A stretch of DNA of 64,000 nucleotides from NCBI RefSeq assembly GCF_900187605.1, contig NZ_FYEA01000003.1, positions 310,001 to 374,000 on the forward strand, written 5' to 3'. The translations under genes and the position numbers were made by a program. A model generated the notes under the pieces. It was not told the origin of the DNA, ran no database searches, and saw nothing but the letters and a program-made list of their open reading frames with translations. The DNA is from Pseudomonas sp. Irchel 3H7 (GTDB taxonomy: Bacteria; Pseudomonadota; Gammaproteobacteria; Pseudomonadales; Pseudomonadaceae). Shown in pieces: positions 16,286-26,034 of this stretch. Positions within the stretch are counted from its first letter, which is position 1. Every line of letters starts with the position of its first letter.

Positions 16286-17610
16286 ACCACGACCTTAGTG
16301 TGCTGATCGTCGAAGACGACCCCCATGTGTTGCTCGGCTGCCAACAGGCGCTGACGCTGGAAGACATCCCCTGTGTCGGCGTTGGCAGCGCCGAAGAAGC
16401 GCTCGAGCGTGTCGGCGACAACTTTGCCGGCATCGTCATCAGCGACATTCGCCTGCCGGGCATCGATGGCCTGGAATTGCTGACCCGCCTCAAACAACGC
16501 GATCGCAGCTTGCCGGTGGTGTTGATCACCGGCCACGGCGACATTTCCATGGCCGTTGGCGCGATGCAGAAAGGCGCCTATGACTTCATGGAAAAACCGT
16601 TCTCGCCGGAGCGTCTGGTCGACGTCGCGCGGCGTGCGCTGGAGCAACGCAGTCTTGCTCGCGAAGTATCATCGCTGCGTCGGCAACTGGCCGAACGCGA
16701 TTCTCTTGAAGGACGGATCATCGGCCGCTCGCCGGCGATGCAGAATCTGCGCGAACTGATCGCCAACGTCGCCGACACCTCGGCCAACGTATTGATCGAA
16801 GGAGAGACCGGTACCGGCAAGGAACTTGTCGCGCGCTGTTTGCATGATTTCAGTCGTCGCCACAGCAAACAATTCGTCGCACTCAACTGCGGCGGCCTGC
16901 CGGAAAACCTTTTCGAAAGCGAGATTTTCGGCCACGAGGCCAATGCCTTCACCGGTGCCGGCAAGCGGCGTATCGGCAAGATCGAACACGCCGACGGCGG
17001 CACGCTGTTCCTCGACGAAGTGGAAAGCATGCCGTTGCCGTTGCAGATCAAGCTGCTGCGCGTGTTGCAGGAACGCACCCTCGAACGCCTCGGCTCGAAC
17101 CAGAGCGTGGCCGTGGATTGCCGGGTCATCGCGGCGACCAAATCCGACCTCGACGAAGCGAGCAAGGCCGGTGAGTTCCGCAGCGACCTGTATTACCGTC
17201 TCAACGTCGTGACCCTGGAGCTGCCGCCCCTGCGCGAGCGCCGCGAAGACATCCTGCAACTGTTCGAACACTTCACCCAGCAGTCGGCCCTGCGTTTCGA
17301 CCGCGCGCTGCCGGAGCTGGACAACCAGACCCTGTCGAACCTGATGAGCCACGACTGGCCAGGCAATGTGCGCGAGCTGCGCAACGTCGCCGAGCGTTTT
17401 GCCCTCGGCCTGCCAGCGTTCAAAAAATCCGGCGCCAGCAGCGGTGGACAAGGCCTGGCGTTTGCCGAAGCGGTGGAAGCGTTCGAACGCAACCTGCTCA
17501 GCGACGCCCTGCAACGCAGCGGCGGCAACCTGACTCAGGCCAGTCTTGAGCTGGGCATGGCCAAGACCACGCTGTTCGACAAAGTAAAAAAATACGGCCT
17601 GAGCCATTAA
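16282..17610 (+). CDS. aauR: Sigma54-dependent response regulator (AauR, DctD-like)
   Basis: The product is a 442-residue NtrC-class regulator. A receiver at about residues 5-120 has its phospho-Asp in VISDIRLPGIDG. The AAA+ domain (about 145-375) has Walker A GETGTGKE and Walker B GGTLFLDEVESM, and a Fis-type helix-turn-helix ends the protein (LTQASLELGMAKTTLFDKVK). The sigma54-contact loop reads NAFTGA with N221 in place of the first Gly of GAFTGA. It would bind the TTCGG-N4-CCGAA boxes before gltI and activate the -24/-12 promoter there. Coupled to aauS by an ATGA overlap. Confidence 0.9.
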   Translation: MNHDLSVLIVEDDPHVLLGCQQALTLEDIPCVGVGSAEEALERVGDNFAGIVISDIRLPGIDGLELLTRLKQRDRSLPVVLITGHGDISMAVGAMQKGAYDFMEKPFSPERLVDVARRALEQRSLAREVSSLRRQLAERDSLEGRIIGRSPAMQNLRELIANVADTSANVLIEGETGTGKELVARCLHDFSRRHSKQFVALNCGGLPENLFESEIFGHEANAFTGAGKRRIGKIEHADGGTLFLDEVESMPLPLQIKLLRVLQERTLERLGSNQSVAVDCRVIAATKSDLDEASKAGEFRSDLYYRLNVVTLELPPLRERREDILQLFEHFTQQSALRFDRALPELDNQTLSNLMSHDWPGNVRELRNVAERFALGLPAFKKSGASSGGQGLAFAEAVEAFERNLLSDALQRSGGNLTQASLELGMAKTTLFDKVKKYGLSH

Positions 17611-17621
17611 GCGAGAACGAT

Positions 17622-17960
17622 GTGGATCTTTTTTTCAAAGCCTTGCTGGGTGCGGCGGTGGTGCTGATCATCGCCGCGCTGTCGAAGACCAGAAACTATT
17701 ACATTGCCGGGCTGGTGCCGCTGTTTCCGACGTTTGCGCTGATTGCGCATTACATCGTCGGCAAAGGGCGTTCGATTGAAGATCTGAAGACCACGATCGT
17801 GTTCGGCATGTGGTCGATCATTCCGTACTTTGTGTATCTGGCGACGTTGTATGTGATGGTGGATCGGCTGCGACTGGAGGCTTCGTTGGCCGTGGCGGCG
17901 GTGGCGTGGTTGATGGCTGCTACGGTGTTGGTGACGGTCTGGGTTCGGTTACACAGCTGA
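17622..17960 (+). CDS. glpM: GlpM-family small membrane protein
   Basis: The product is a 112-residue hydrophobic protein with about four TM helices and the GlpM pattern (FFKALLGAAVVLIIAALSKT, YYIAGLVPLFPTFALIAHYI, TIVFGMWSIIPYFVYLATLY). GlpM was first described beside the glp genes of P. aeruginosa and linked to alginate production; its biochemical role is unknown. The start is GTG at 17622 with GCGAGA upstream; the overlapping ATG at 17620 is out of frame. It follows aauR by 11 bp and may share its transcript. Confidence 0.85.
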   Translation: MDLFFKALLGAAVVLIIAALSKTRNYYIAGLVPLFPTFALIAHYIVGKGRSIEDLKTTIVFGMWSIIPYFVYLATLYVMVDRLRLEASLAVAAVAWLMAATVLVTVWVRLHS

Positions 17961-18144
17961 CCCTCACCCCAGCCCTCTCCCAGAGGGAGAGGGGGCCGAC
18001 CGCTGAATATTGAAGATCTCCGCCGACGTGAAAGTGCAGTACCGAATCCATAATCGACTCAATGCATCAGGTCGGCGGATAGCCAAATACAACGCGGTCA
18101 GTCCCCTCTCCCTCCGGGAGAGGGTTAGGGTTAGGGTGAGGGGC
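17959..18144. repeat. Short element with terminal inverted repeats (copy 2 of 3)
   Basis: The left end is CCCTCACCCCAGCCCTCTCC and the right end GGGAGAGGGTTAGGG with an extra TTAGGG unit before GTGAGGG. The interior contains CAGGTCGGCG as in the other two copies. The element begins at the glpM stop and ends 18 bp from the stop of the convergent DsbA-like gene, so it may act as a bidirectional transcript end. Confidence 0.7.
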
Positions 18145-18162
18145 TTTTGGCTCCTACCGATA

Positions 18163-18828
18163 TCAGCTGACCGTCCCGCCCTTGGACTCCGCCATGATCT
18201 GCCGGATCGCGCCAACAAACGTCTCCACCGGCTGTCCACCCGTCACCGCGTACCGACCGTTGAACACCACGGTCGGCACCGAACTCACCCCGCGCTGCAG
18301 CCACAACTGCTCTTCTTCACGCACCTCATCGGCAAACTCGTCCGACGCCAGTACAGCCTCGGCTCGCTGACGATCCAGCCCGACACTTTCAGCAATCTGC
18401 ACCAGTTGCCGGTGATCGGACGGATTGCCGCCATCGCTGAAATAGGCCTTGAACAGTGCCTCTTTCAAGGCCAACTGCACACCTTCAAGACCGGCCCAGT
18501 GCAACAGGCGATGCGCATCGAAGGTGTTGTAGATGCGGCTGTTGCCATCAGTGCGAAAGACAAACCCCAGCTCGGCGCCACGGGCGCGAATGGCTTCGCG
18601 ATTCTTCTGCGATTGCTCCGGGGTCGAGCCGTATTTCTCTTGAATGTGCTCGGCAATGTTCTGCCCGTCGGCACCCATTTTCGGATTCAGTTCGAATGGC
18701 TGAAATCGGATCTCGGCCTGCACTTCGTTGCGCAGAATTTCCAATGCCTGTAACAGGCCATACAAACCGACGACGCACCAAGGGCAAGAGACGTCGCTGA
18801 CAAAGTCGATTTTCAGAGCGGAATTCAT
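18163..18828 (-). CDS. DsbA-family oxidoreductase (FrnE-like)
   Basis: This 221-residue thioredoxin-fold protein has an active-site C-P-W-C at its N-terminus ([14 protein letters not shown]) and the helical insert of the FrnE/2-hydroxychromene-2-carboxylate isomerase branch. Typical segments are [32 protein letters not shown] and [21 protein letters not shown]. There is no signal peptide, so it acts in the cytoplasm, probably as a disulfide oxidoreductase or isomerase. I chose the ATG at 18828, which has GCGAGG upstream; longer in-frame starts run through a REP element. Confidence 0.88.
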   Translation of the reverse strand: MNSALKIDFVSDVSCPWCVVGLYGLLQALEILRNEVQAEIRFQPFELNPKMGADGQNIAEHIQEKYGSTPEQSQKNREAIRARGAELGFVFRTDGNSRIYNTFDAHRLLHWAGLEGVQLALKEALFKAYFSDGGNPSDHRQLVQIAESVGLDRQRAEAVLASDEFADEVREEEQLWLQRGVSSVPTVVFNGRYAVTGGQPVETFVGAIRQIMAESKGGTVS

Positions 18829-18909
18829 CAAACACCTCGCAGGGGAAATCGTGCGGGAAAGTTTGCACGATACACCTGCTCCGGATTTTGTGGTGACCGT
18901 AACGGCACC

Positions 18910-18934
18910 TTCGCGAGCAGGCTCGCTCCCACAG
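18910..18934. repeat. Single REP element
   Basis: TCGCGAGCAGGCTCGCTCCCACA is one half of the REP pair seen elsewhere in the window. It lies between the DsbA-like gene and the alpha/beta hydrolase gene. Confidence 0.8.
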
Positions 18935-18991
18935 AGGAACGCATTCCAAATGAGGTCGCGAAGGGGCCAGACCAACACCGCCCACTTTTGT

Positions 18992-20026
18992 TTAGAGCAG
19001 ATTCGCGCCCACCACCGGTTCAATCTGCGCCCAGTGCGAGGTGTCTTCACGATGCGCCTGCAAATACGGCAGCACCGCCGCCAGCAACGGCGCCTTGAAC
19101 GCCTCCTGAAAACGATGCGCCAGCCCCGGAATGAGCTTCAACTGACTGCCGCGAATATGTGCCGCCAGATGAACCCCGTGCATCACCGGCAACAGCGGAT
19201 CCGCCGTGCCATGCACCACCAGCGTCGGCACCCGCAATTGATTGAGCAATGCCACCCGGCTCGGCTCGGCAAGGATCGCCATGATCTGCCGCTTCACGCC
19301 CTCGGGGTTGAACGCACGGTCATACGACAGCGCAGCCTGATGCAGCAAGGCCTGCCGGTCATCCGCGACCGCCGGGCTACCCAGTGCCGCCAGCAAATCA
19401 GCCTGTTGCTCCAGTGCCACCTGACGATTCGGTGCGCCGCGACGCGACAACAACTGAACCAGCGCGGCACTCGGTGCCGGCAATCCTTCGGCGCCCGAAG
19501 TGGTCATGATCAAGGTCAGGCTCTCGACCCGCTGCGGGGCCATTGCCGCCATGTGCTGGGCAATCATCCCGCCCATGCTCGCGCCCAGCACGTGGAATTG
19601 CTCAACGTGCAGCGCGTCCATCAAGCCCAGCGCATCGTCAGCCATGTCGGTCAAACTGTAGGGCGCCGACACCGGCAGACCGAGCTTGTAGCGCAGTACT
19701 TCAAAGGTCAGGTTGGCTTCGGCCGGCGCCTGACGCCAGGTCGACAGACCGACGTCGCGGTTGTCATAGCGAATCACCCGAAAGCCCTGCTGACACAGCG
19801 CGACCACCACTTCGTCCGGCCAGTGGATCAACTGTCCGCCCAAGCCCATGACCAGCAACAACGCCGGATCCGACGCGCGACCAATGCTCTGGTAAGCCAG
19901 GCTCACCTGCTGCAGATCAACGTGCTCTGTCGGCACATTGACGTCGCAACGCGCCGCCGCCCAGGACGACGGTCCGAAAAAAATCGCGACCAAAACAGCC
20001 GCGACCGATAAAAAAGCCTTAACCAT
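18992..20026 (-). CDS. Exported alpha/beta hydrolase
   Basis: The product is a 344-residue alpha/beta-hydrolase fold protein. An N-terminal signal peptide ([20 protein letters not shown]) points to export. The oxyanion region is [12 protein letters not shown], the nucleophile elbow is GASMGG, a late Asp lies in HGTADPLLP and the catalytic His in GLAHRFQE. It resembles the esterases annotated in many Pseudomonas genomes; the substrate is unknown. I chose the ATG at 20026 because it opens the signal peptide. It is divergent from the giant toxin-like gene at 20245. Confidence 0.87.
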   Translation of the reverse strand: MVKAFLSVAAVLVAIFFGPSSWAAARCDVNVPTEHVDLQQVSLAYQSIGRASDPALLLVMGLGGQLIHWPDEVVVALCQQGFRVIRYDNRDVGLSTWRQAPAEANLTFEVLRYKLGLPVSAPYSLTDMADDALGLMDALHVEQFHVLGASMGGMIAQHMAAMAPQRVESLTLIMTTSGAEGLPAPSAALVQLLSRRGAPNRQVALEQQADLLAALGSPAVADDRQALLHQAALSYDRAFNPEGVKRQIMAILAEPSRVALLNQLRVPTLVVHGTADPLLPVMHGVHLAAHIRGSQLKLIPGLAHRFQEAFKAPLLAAVLPYLQAHREDTSHWAQIEPVVGANLL

Positions 20027-20244
20027 GAAAAACACCGAAACGCAGAACCCCAGTAGAGCGCGAGTCTGATGAAGTTTGTTCAAGCGCGCTGCCACACTTC
20101 CATGACAGTTTGATGAAGAGTGCCGAGCGGTCATGGACGCTGGTCGCAAAGAATATCTATGTACCGCCATCGCCTTGCGCGATTTCTCTTGAATGACCCG
20201 CTCAGGGACGGATTCCCCGCCCCGCCAATGCGAGTCACGCCACC

Positions 20245-23200
20245 ATGCCCGATCGCCTTATTCTGGATGAGCTCCCCGCACCGTCACCGTTGCCAGAGAC
20301 CGTCGAGCACCTGCCGAAAACGATTGATCACAGTCTGCTGCTGCAGGCCAACCAACGCTGGCGCACCAGCAGTGAGGGTTTGCGCGACTTGTTTGCCGCC
20401 AGCCCGGCCCTGCGCGACAGCGTCAATGAACTCCTGCGCCAACAACTGCAACTGGATGGCGAAAAAACCGGACTGCGCTTTGCTGCCACCGATGACCAGC
20501 CGGAACATATCGTCAGACTCACCGATGCCTGTGCCTTTGTCGTTCAACAGCCGACGCTGGAAACCGACCTGGATCAGCGCTGTGACCTCACCGGTATCGG
20601 CGCAGATCATCCGTTGTATGCCTTGAAGCCCCTGCAACTCCTGGAAAAACTCAAAGCCCTCGACCCACGCAAAAGTCACGAGACTCGCTGGGCACAGTTC
20701 TGGGACGCGCGAGCGCCGCGCACGCCTGTGTCGCGCCGTACCCGAGCCACGCAGCTTTACCGTGCGCATTTCGAAGCCACTGCGCACATGGCTCTCGCTC
20801 ATCAGACGATTACCGCAGCGCAACTCAAAACGCTGCAACTGATCATTGATTCAGGTGCTGACGCGCTGACGATCGATGGTCAGCCCATTCATACGGAAAA
20901 ACTGGCGCTGGTACTGAGCAACGACAGCAAGGTCAAACTCCCCGGTGCATGGGTCGTCTGCGTCGGCGATGTGTCCACAGCGGCACCATTGCTTTATCTG
21001 CCCTGCAACGCCACATCGATCCAGGCCTTCAATTCACGCGCAGCAATGCAGACGTGGCTGACCCGTCAGGTACCGATCCCCACGGGACTGCCCAAGGAAA
21101 TACTGCGCGTTGACTACAGCGCAGCGCTCGACCCGATGGTCACCGGGGCAAGCGATCTGTTCGCAGGTCGACACCACGCGCAACTCGATGCGTTGAGCAA
21201 TACCAACAAAGACACTCCCGGGATCAAAGAGCACGGCGCGCGATCACTGATACATGTCGACCTGATCGATCATCAACGCAGCAGCGCGATCATTGTGGCG
21301 GCCCCGCCAAAAACGCTCACGCCCGGCAGTGATAGCGAGATGGAGGACGAATCGCTGTTCGGCAGCCTGTCGGCCGGCATTCCACTGGCCGTGCGACAAG
21401 CAGCGCTCAAACGCGAACGCGATGCGCTTGAACGCTTGCAGAGCAACGATGGCGACGGTGCTCGATATCGGCAATGCAAGGAAGCCCTCAAAACGCTGGA
21501 AACCGCTGAGCAAGCCGGCGAGACCGCCGCCTCATCCCTGCTGTACCGCGACAATCCCCTCGACGTCAGCACTTTCAACACGGCGCTCACGGCCCTGCGT
21601 CAGGCGCACCGGGATGGCTTGTATGCCGAAGGCAATCTGCAAGCGGCGTTGGGCCAACTCGACAGCGCCGATCACGATCTGCTCAAAGCCGTGCTGGACA
21701 ACCCTGTTGCCGCCGAACGCGACCCGGACATCACGGCAGCGAGCCTGACCTTGTCACTGACCGAAACCAAGGACGAGATACGTACGACGCAGAGTGAACG
21801 GCTCAAAGGCGTGCTGGTGATCGGACGCCAGGCGATGCTCACGGATCGGGCATCGACGTCCAGTCTGCTGCTCTACTGGCCAGGCACCGGTGGGGGCCTG
21901 CAGCGCTTTGCTGATCGCCAGACACTGGAGCGCGAGGTGTTCAGGATTGCGGACCACGCCAGCGATCTGACCCTGCAACTGAGCCCGTTCACCACAGACC
22001 CGCTGCATCACTGCCTCAATGAGCTGATAACCGACTTCGATTCAAAAGCCACCCTTCTGCGCGGTCAGCCCGAGCAGGCGGACGCCCTGGAAATTCTGCG
22101 CCAAGGCTGTCTCGCCACTGTGCAGGTTCCGCTGCACGACGCCCGAAGCCTGGCCTTTGCTCACCTGCAAGAGCAGGAACGCACCGCCACCCTCGCCGGC
22201 CATCGGCCAGGCTGGTTGACCAGACTCAACGAGAATGAGCGTAACGGGCTGAAACACAACATCGAGGCGTATATCGCAGCGATGCGCACAAGCCACGCCC
22301 TTATGACGCTCGCGCTGGAACCGCGTGACGACTTCACCCGCCGACACCTGTACGCCCGACTGCGCAAGGACTTTTCCCTTGAAGGCCATTTTTCCATACA
22401 AGTCGAGTTGCCCGACTCGACCACTACCGAACAGGTTCCTGAGGCAGGGCCCGGTGGCATTCGCAAAACCACCGTCATTGTCCCTGGCAAGTCCCGCAGC
22501 AAAATGTCACTTGAGGACCTGGCCCAGCTGAATATCGATAATGTGCAATCAGTGCTCAATGACTCGCTGTCGCAACGCCTGGTCTTCCTGCGCCTGGAGG
22601 TCACCGCGACGCATAAAAAGGATCGCACCCGCCTGCTCAACGGCATCAACCTGAGGTATCTGCGCAAGGTGCTGCCGGAACTGGATCTGCCCAAGGCGTA
22701 TGACCAGAAGATCAATGAAGCATTCAGAGGCGCAAGCAGCGAGTCGCTCTTCGTCAAACAGCATCGCCGGGAAAGCCTGATCGAGCCATGGCGGCTGATG
22801 CTCAAAATTCAAAGCGAGACTGCCCGCCTGCAAAAACATCTCAGCCGTGATGAGTCCGCCTTGCTGAACATCGCCATCGATGCCAGCACCGTAGACGCGT
22901 GGCAAGCCAACGGCAAGCGCCTGGTCCTGCTGCCGGTCGCTCTGAAAGCAGGCGGCAAGGATACCCCCGGCGAAGGGCCGGTAACCCTGTCCGGCGTCAG
23001 CCTGATCGAAGAACAGATCAGCGGCGTCACTTTGCTGTATCTGCCAGACAGCCAGGACGGGCAGTTTTTCCGCCGCTACGACAATCTTGAAGCGGCGCGC
23101 AAAGGGCTGTTCCGGTTGTGCGGGAGTGACAAGTGGATCGAGTATCTGGCGGGCAGGACGTTGCAGGGTAACGTCAGGGCTCATATCAGCCGTATCGGCC

Positions 23201-25800
23201 AGGCCGTGGAAAAAAACTTCGACGCCATTATTGAAGTGGGCGTGCGCTGGCCGGCAAGTACCTCGCTGGCAGCGCACCTGCTCGATGCTCACATGGGCCG
23301 GTTGATCGAAGCCCATCGCGGCACGTCGCGCTCCAACGATGAACTGTTCTTCGAGCGCTATGCCCTGAAAGGTCCGCGCGCTTTCAACTACATAAAAATG
23401 GCGCTGGGGATGGTGCCCTTCGTCGGCAGTGTGCTGGCGCTTTATCAGGCCTGGACCGCTGCCAATCAGGCCGTCGCTGCATTTCTGCGTGGCGACGTGG
23501 CTGACGGTCTGGTGGAAATCGAGTCGATGCTGCTGTCGTTGGTCGACGCTTTCATGGATTTGCTCCCGGGCGAAGCAGCCGCCTCGACTCTCTCGCGCAC
23601 GACCCGCGCGTTGACTCGGGCGCGCCAACTTCACGCGGTGGTCCGCAACGTGGCGGCATTGCAGATCAAAACGCAGCGTCACGCCCGGCATGTGCTGGCG
23701 CGCTTCAAGGATTACGAATATGAAAAGCCGATTTCCCTGACAGGCACAGAACCCGCCAGCCATGGCCTCTACCGCGGGATCTACCGGCATGCCGACGGTG
23801 ATTTCATTGAACGTCAGGGTCGCCTCTACCCAGTGGAGCTGAGCCGGGATTCGCGCAGCTGGCGTCTGTCCGGTAACTCGCGAAAAACTTACAAGCAGCC
23901 GATCGCACTGGATGAAAACGGGCAATGGGACACCTGGTTCGGCGTCTACGGGGAGCCCCTTGAAAGCGGCTTGGCCGGTGGCGGCAATATTGCCGGGCGT
24001 GTCGCCGATACGCTGGATGCTTACTGGCCACCGGCGATTCGGCAGCGCCTGCCGCGCTGGCTGGTGGATCGAAACTTTCGCCGTCACCATCAACTGACCG
24101 CCGCCGCTGACGAACTGGCTGATCAACTGCAGGCCCGAGGTGCAAAAAGCGACCTGGTACTGAACGCCTACCGCGCCGCCTCTGTAGCGGAACGCCCCGC
24201 CATGTGGCCGGCGGTCGAAGCCGCCTGCGTCGGCGATATCCAATTAGCCCAACAGCGTTACCAGACGTTGACCGAGCTGACTGAGGTGGCCCATCGCAGA
24301 AAGCGCAGGGAAGTCGCCGATATGCAAAGCAAGACCGCATGGTTATTGACCGATCGCTATCGGCGGCGCGCAGTTCACGCATCGCACAATGTTCACGCCA
24401 TGACACTGAAGATCAAGGAGCTCAAGCAGGTACGCGATGCTCTGCCAGACGGCACACTGGCCCGGCGCCTGGAAATCATGGAAGAGATACGTGTCTTGCG
24501 TGTCGAGATCGTGAAAAAGCTCGACCATATGGAAGGGTTCAAGGAGCAGGTCAATCAATGGTATGAACGTATGCTTGCCAAAGACCGGCCGAAGATGTCC
24601 GCACTCGTCGACAACATCAACGTTCTGCACAGCGATACATCCCTGCTGTACCTGAAAACCTCTCAACGCCTTGAGATCGTCAAGAAAGCCGGCAGCCCCG
24701 ATGATGCGTCGTGGCTCTATCTGCTGGAACTGGCGGAGCCACTTCGAAATAACATCGACCGTGTCCTGTACAGCCAGTACGACCTGCCGAACATTCTTGG
24801 CACGGTCGCCCAACGTAACCGGATTCTTCAGGAGTGCGTCGACGTCTGTGTCGAGTACCGTCGCGAGATGGCCGCCTGGACCGCCAGCTATCCGCAATTC
24901 TTTCATCTGGAAGTGGTCGAGCCATTGCTTGAAGGCGTTGACCGACTGGCCGATCGGGCGCGCGCCGGGATCAACAAGCCGCCCGGGCCAAGCGTTGCAG
25001 GACAACCGCAACAGCGTGTATTCATCACGGAAGACAATCAACTGCGCCATGGCGTCGAGCAATGGGACAGTGCGACCCAGACCCGACAATATAAAAGTAC
25101 CGGGCCTGGTGGCCATGAAGAGATCTGGGAACAAGGCGCCGATGGCAGATTACGCCTGACCAATCCGCAAAACATCGCAACCCGTTCGCCCGCCGTGTTA
25201 AGTCTGGCCAAACTGCTCACCGAAGCACAGCAGCGTCTGGATAACGTGGCAGCTTACCGCGCCAAAGTGCAGAGCAACGCCGACCGGGACATGCTCCCTG
25301 TCAACCTGGAACACATGATGACCAGCCAGGCAGGCGAGCTCAATACCCGCGCCAATCGCATCGCCGCCAAGTCAGCAGAGCAGCCGATCATTCAGCAATT
25401 GCGCGATCAGGCCGCTGAGCTGATCGTCGAAGGTCGTGCCCTGCGCACCCAATACTCACTGACCAGTCAGAAGCCCACCGACGGTATGCTTGATGACCTC
25501 ATCGGACAGAACGCCGTAGTGATCCGCAGACCCCTTGCGATCCGGCGCATCACCGACCATCAGGGGCAACCCGACTACCTGCAGGAATATGAGATCTGGA
25601 ACATCACGCGCGAACCTGAGCAACTGCTCTGGTACGCACATTTCCATTACCGCTCGGCGACCCGACCTTTGCGCAAATTCGAAAGGGCTCATCTGAAACT
25701 GCCGGCGCATCGCCACCTGACTCACGCTGACGACCCGACCCTGCTCGATTCCAGAATCACCGCACAGTCGATTGTTTTGCAGCATTTCGAAGGGATTTGA
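20245..25800 (+). CDS. Giant toxin-like protein, dermonecrotic-toxin/DUF6543 type
   Basis: This 1,851-residue protein has no signal peptide and resembles the large Pseudomonas proteins carrying a dermonecrotic-toxin-like (DUF6543) region. A module with LLYLP-type strands and a following helix recurs three times (about residues 248, 538 and 928; APLLYLPCN, SSLLLYWPG, GVTLLYLPD). One clearly hydrophobic segment at about 1049-1082 (IKMALGMVPFVGSVLALYQA) is a candidate membrane-insertion hairpin. A beta-rich module follows (GLYRGIYRHADGDFIERQG, about 1175), then a charged, coiled-coil-prone region at about 1350-1450. I see no known catalytic motif in the C-terminus. It is a single gene, with no immunity-like neighbour. 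The related protein at 58802-63925 ends in an E3 ligase domain, so a role in host interaction is likely but inferred. Confidence 0.75.
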   Translation: MPDRLILDELPAPSPLPETVEHLPKTIDHSLLLQANQRWRTSSEGLRDLFAASPALRDSVNELLRQQLQLDGEKTGLRFAATDDQPEHIVRLTDACAFVVQQPTLETDLDQRCDLTGIGADHPLYALKPLQLLEKLKALDPRKSHETRWAQFWDARAPRTPVSRRTRATQLYRAHFEATAHMALAHQTITAAQLKTLQLIIDSGADALTIDGQPIHTEKLALVLSNDSKVKLPGAWVVCVGDVSTAAPLLYLPCNATSIQAFNSRAAMQTWLTRQVPIPTGLPKEILRVDYSAALDPMVTGASDLFAGRHHAQLDALSNTNKDTPGIKEHGARSLIHVDLIDHQRSSAIIVAAPPKTLTPGSDSEMEDESLFGSLSAGIPLAVRQAALKRERDALERLQSNDGDGARYRQCKEALKTLETAEQAGETAASSLLYRDNPLDVSTFNTALTALRQAHRDGLYAEGNLQAALGQLDSADHDLLKAVLDNPVAAERDPDITAASLTLSLTETKDEIRTTQSERLKGVLVIGRQAMLTDRASTSSLLLYWPGTGGGLQRFADRQTLEREVFRIADHASDLTLQLSPFTTDPLHHCLNELITDFDSKATLLRGQPEQADALEILRQGCLATVQVPLHDARSLAFAHLQEQERTATLAGHRPGWLTRLNENERNGLKHNIEAYIAAMRTSHALMTLALEPRDDFTRRHLYARLRKDFSLEGHFSIQVELPDSTTTEQVPEAGPGGIRKTTVIVPGKSRSKMSLEDLAQLNIDNVQSVLNDSLSQRLVFLRLEVTATHKKDRTRLLNGINLRYLRKVLPELDLPKAYDQKINEAFRGASSESLFVKQHRRESLIEPWRLMLKIQSETARLQKHLSRDESALLNIAIDASTVDAWQANGKRLVLLPVALKAGGKDTPGEGPVTLSGVSLIEEQISGVTLLYLPDSQDGQFFRRYDNLEAARKGLFRLCGSDKWIEYLAGRTLQGNVRAHISRIGQAVEKNFDAIIEVGVRWPASTSLAAHLLDAHMGRLIEAHRGTSRSNDELFFERYALKGPRAFNYIKMALGMVPFVGSVLALYQAWTAANQAVAAFLRGDVADGLVEIESMLLSLVDAFMDLLPGEAAASTLSRTTRALTRARQLHAVVRNVAALQIKTQRHARHVLARFKDYEYEKPISLTGTEPASHGLYRGIYRHADGDFIERQGRLYPVELSRDSRSWRLSGNSRKTYKQPIALDENGQWDTWFGVYGEPLESGLAGGGNIAGRVADTLDAYWPPAIRQRLPRWLVDRNFRRHHQLTAAADELADQLQARGAKSDLVLNAYRAASVAERPAMWPAVEAACVGDIQLAQQRYQTLTELTEVAHRRKRREVADMQSKTAWLLTDRYRRRAVHASHNVHAMTLKIKELKQVRDALPDGTLARRLEIMEEIRVLRVEIVKKLDHMEGFKEQVNQWYERMLAKDRPKMSALVDNINVLHSDTSLLYLKTSQRLEIVKKAGSPDDASWLYLLELAEPLRNNIDRVLYSQYDLPNILGTVAQRNRILQECVDVCVEYRREMAAWTASYPQFFHLEVVEPLLEGVDRLADRARAGINKPPGPSVAGQPQQRVFITEDNQLRHGVEQWDSATQTRQYKSTGPGGHEEIWEQGADGRLRLTNPQNIATRSPAVLSLAKLLTEAQQRLDNVAAYRAKVQSNADRDMLPVNLEHMMTSQAGELNTRANRIAAKSAEQPIIQQLRDQAAELIVEGRALRTQYSLTSQKPTDGMLDDLIGQNAVVIRRPLAIRRITDHQGQPDYLQEYEIWNITREPEQLLWYAHFHYRSATRPLRKFERAHLKLPAHRHLTHADDPTLLDSRITAQSIVLQHFEGI

Positions 25801-25822
25801 ATCCACACGTGCTACCGCCCGT

Positions 25823-25848
25823 CGCTACTGTCAGATCTGACAGTAGCG
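25823..25848. promoter_or_regulatory. Perfect 26-bp palindrome downstream of the giant toxin-like gene
   Basis: CGCTACTGTCAGATCTGACA continued to 25848 is a perfect palindrome (13-bp arms, no loop). It begins 22 bp after the stop and lacks a T tract. It could be a transcript-end hairpin or a dimeric protein binding site near metR. Confidence 0.55.
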
Positions 25849-26034
25849 CGGCGAGGTGTTCGCGCAGCCAATGGTTCGACGACGGAACCCACGTTGAGCC
25901 GTTGAAACGATCAGGGAATGGCAGGCGACTTCGAGACTGCACGCGTAAAAAGGTGTAATCGTCGACAGCGCTCTCAACTTGAGACAAACTCACCCTCTTT
26001 GCGTTAATCACAAGTTTTCCTCATGGAGCCATCG

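Noticed and set aside
22549..24243. Minus-strand open frame of 564 codons within the giant toxin-like gene
   Set aside because: It is a codon-bias shadow inside a continuous 1,851-codon gene, with no ribosome site or family motif.
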